From Alnus glutinosa (lineage: Eukaryota; Streptophyta; Magnoliopsida; Fagales; Betulaceae), in contig NC_084892.1 of assembly GCF_958979055.1 (NCBI RefSeq), positions 253,001 to 317,000 of the forward strand: a stretch of DNA of 64,000 bases, read 5' to 3'. A program made the position numbers and the translations under genes. This document shows positions 62,421 to 64,000 of the stretch, piece after piece. Below the pieces are notes generated by a model. It was not told the DNA's origin. It ran no database searches and saw nothing but the letters and a program-made list of their open reading frames with translations. The first letter of the stretch is position 1. The number at the start of each line of letters is the position of its first letter.

Positions 62421-64000
62421 TTAATTACTCACGCATTGACCTAAAAATAGAGTACCAAACGGCCTATATATATTTTGGGCCGTAGTAGTACTTTGGTATA
62501 ATGACTCAATATTAAACTTTCCAGCATAACATGTAATGTGGCTGAACGATTTGCATTCAGTACATTCTAGAGCTTTGTCATCCAAATGCTTGCCACAGAC
62601 ATCACATGGAGGGGAGTAGTACTGCTTGGTTTTTCGGACAAAAGCGATAGGATGCTTGATCTGTATTTCATAGAGCCCTTCCACATTTGATATATGGATA
62701 TTTTTCAAGTACTCATTGAGAATGAGTAGGAAAGTCACAATAATAGAACTAATGGTTAGGTTCTATTTTTTCTTAAAAAATTAGGCAATAATATTCTTCG
62801 AAACAATCTTCAGCATTAATTATACTATGGTTTAAGGAGATCGATGTATATCGTGTTCATGTCAAGCTACGAGCGGAACAGTTGCACGTTCATACCCCAA
62901 GGAAAACTCGCATTCAGTGCACACAAATATACATGGGGATCCGTGCTTGCTATAACAAGCATAGCATTTTCTTCGGAACTTATGGCAAGGTAGAGGGGTG
63001 TTAGTGACCTTTATGTTTAAAGCTAGATTTCCTAAATTGAACAACACTGAATGTCAAGACAATAATTTAGGACATGACTTTTCGCATATGTAGGCGAAGC
63101 CCTGGCGAAGATGGTTACAAGCACTGCAATAGATCGATCACATCCGATCCTCATATGGAAGGAGGGTGTGCGGGTGTTCGTCATGAAGTGGGTGTCTCTC
63201 AATCTTTGTGGCTAGTTTATCACATCTATCATGTAGAAAGAAGTTGCATCTCGGACAGCCATAAAACGGGGCTGAGATCAATTGCATACACCCCTCACAA
63301 AGCTGATCATCTTCAAGCTTTTCATCGCTGAGGATTAAGTCATGTTCATGATCGAAATGCTTGATCTTCTGAGACCGACCTCTTTTGTCCTCTTTCTAGA
63401 GTTATGAGCAAATGACGATCTGGATCATTAGCGAAACCGGATCCGTGCATCACCGTAATCGGGTCTCTCTTCTTCTGGATCCGATGTCGACCAAGCGAAC
63501 TTGGACAGTTCAAGTCGACAATGTAGCTGCATTTCTTACAAGAGTAAATTGTATACTTTGTATCACCTTTTTGAAGCAGAGTCTACAGAATACCCTGTTC
63601 GATGAATATAATTTGTCTTGATCAGGAAGAGAATAGGTGAGAGTGAGTTGGTGTTGATGCGCAGTAATATGGACGATGCGTTGAAATTGAGCACATCTGT
63701 GGTGAACCAAGAGTCGACATATGGTACATAGGTAGGCAATATTGGCCTTGCCTTCCTCACCACAGACTTGGCAAGTGAACTGGACCTGCTCCGAGATGGG
63801 GACAAATGCGTGTTTGTGACAGTCGTTAGAATTGATTTGCCAGCGAGAAGCACATTTGATGTCGAGGTCGAAATTGCACCCATCGTTCTACTGCGCGCAA
63901 TTTTCACAACAAGCATGACAATAATATTGCTTTTTCTGATCTGGCACCTGGAGAATAAGGGTGTGGTCTGGGTGCAGGCGGTGTTGCATGTATCTCACGG
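62421..64000 (-). pseudogene. Decayed DC1-domain (C1-like, Cys/His-rich) gene, runs off right edge
   Basis: Minus-strand pieces show successive DC1 modules: QYYCHACCENCAQ..GCNFDL (about 63935-63860), FTCQVCGEEGKANIAYLCTI then LVHHRCAQF (about 63770-63680), YSCKKCSYIVDLNCP, LCEGCMQLISAPFYGCPRCN then FFLHDRCDKL, CHKFRRKCYACYSKHGSPCI then FVCTECEFSLG, and finally PCDVCGKHLDDKALECTECK then SFSHITCY. DC1 proteins bind zinc and are a large plant family, often stress-related, of unknown action. The frame is broken: an in-frame TAG at 63888-63890, a frame change near 63566, a TGA near 63138-63140, and further shifts between 63090 and 62740. Between the breaks the cysteine spacing is good, so loss is probably not very old. 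Introns cannot explain an internal stop within a module. Confidence 0.75.

Overview
This is nuclear DNA from a flowering plant, most likely a woody eudicot. The evidence is intron-rich genes with GT-AG boundaries, AT-rich introns and intergenic DNA, CT/GA microsatellites near 5' leaders, many MITEs, tRNA-type SINEs and LINE debris, and plant-specific families (MUT9-like kinase, DUF1639, DC1 proteins, ECT-type YTH reader). I cannot name the species. All gene models were built by eye from splice signals and remembered family sequences; no search was run.

Layout, left to right. (1) 1-2628, minus: 5' part of an ECT-type YTH m6A-reader gene; its YTH domain lies off the left edge. (2) 3304-5235: a dimeric, TSD-flanked non-LTR retroposon. 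(3) 6509-8727, minus: ADP-glucose phosphorylase / GALT-like enzyme, 344 aa. (4) 13514-19995, plus: MUT9-like (casein-kinase-I-like) kinase, 16 coding exons, 707 aa. (5) 21254-22462: a Mutator-like fold-back element with a 9-bp TSD, ending about 220 bp before (6) 22686-25884, plus: the snoRNP protein GAR1, 199 aa. (7) 26799-29145, minus: NADH-glutamate dehydrogenase of GDH1 type, 411 aa. (8) 29146-39315: about 10 kb without a gene, rich in MITE debris. (9) 39316-39681, plus: 88-aa membrane-anchored small protein. (10) 40177-42087, minus: membrane DnaJ-domain protein. (11) 43762-48162, plus: APS kinase, 208 aa, with one GC-AG intron. (12) 49704-49925, plus: unrecognised 73-aa protein. (13) 50585-55387, plus: HugZ-like/FMN-binding chloroplast protein with a tandem TRIM in intron 4. 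(14) 56930-58100: old LINE RNase H relic with a nested MITE. (15) 58623-59649, minus: DUF1639 protein. (16) 62421-64000, minus: decayed DC1-domain gene.

The genes are not an operon, and they act in unrelated pathways (m6A reading, ADP-glucose metabolism, histone/photoreceptor kinase, rRNA pseudouridylation, ammonium metabolism, sulfate activation, heme-related chloroplast function). What links them is position. From memory, the order resembles two Arabidopsis paleoduplicate segments, around At3g03880-At3g03950 (DUF1639, HOZ, APK3, GDH3, GAR1, kinase, ECT1) and At5g18140-At5g18200 (DnaJ, small protein, GDH1, GAR1, kinase, GALT-like). This window appears to carry the union of the two. I found no convincing new multi-gene system. 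The more unusual material is mobile DNA: the fold-back MULE at the GAR1 promoter, the dimeric retroposon, the tandem TRIM, and several ultra-short retroposon tails with clear target-site duplications.
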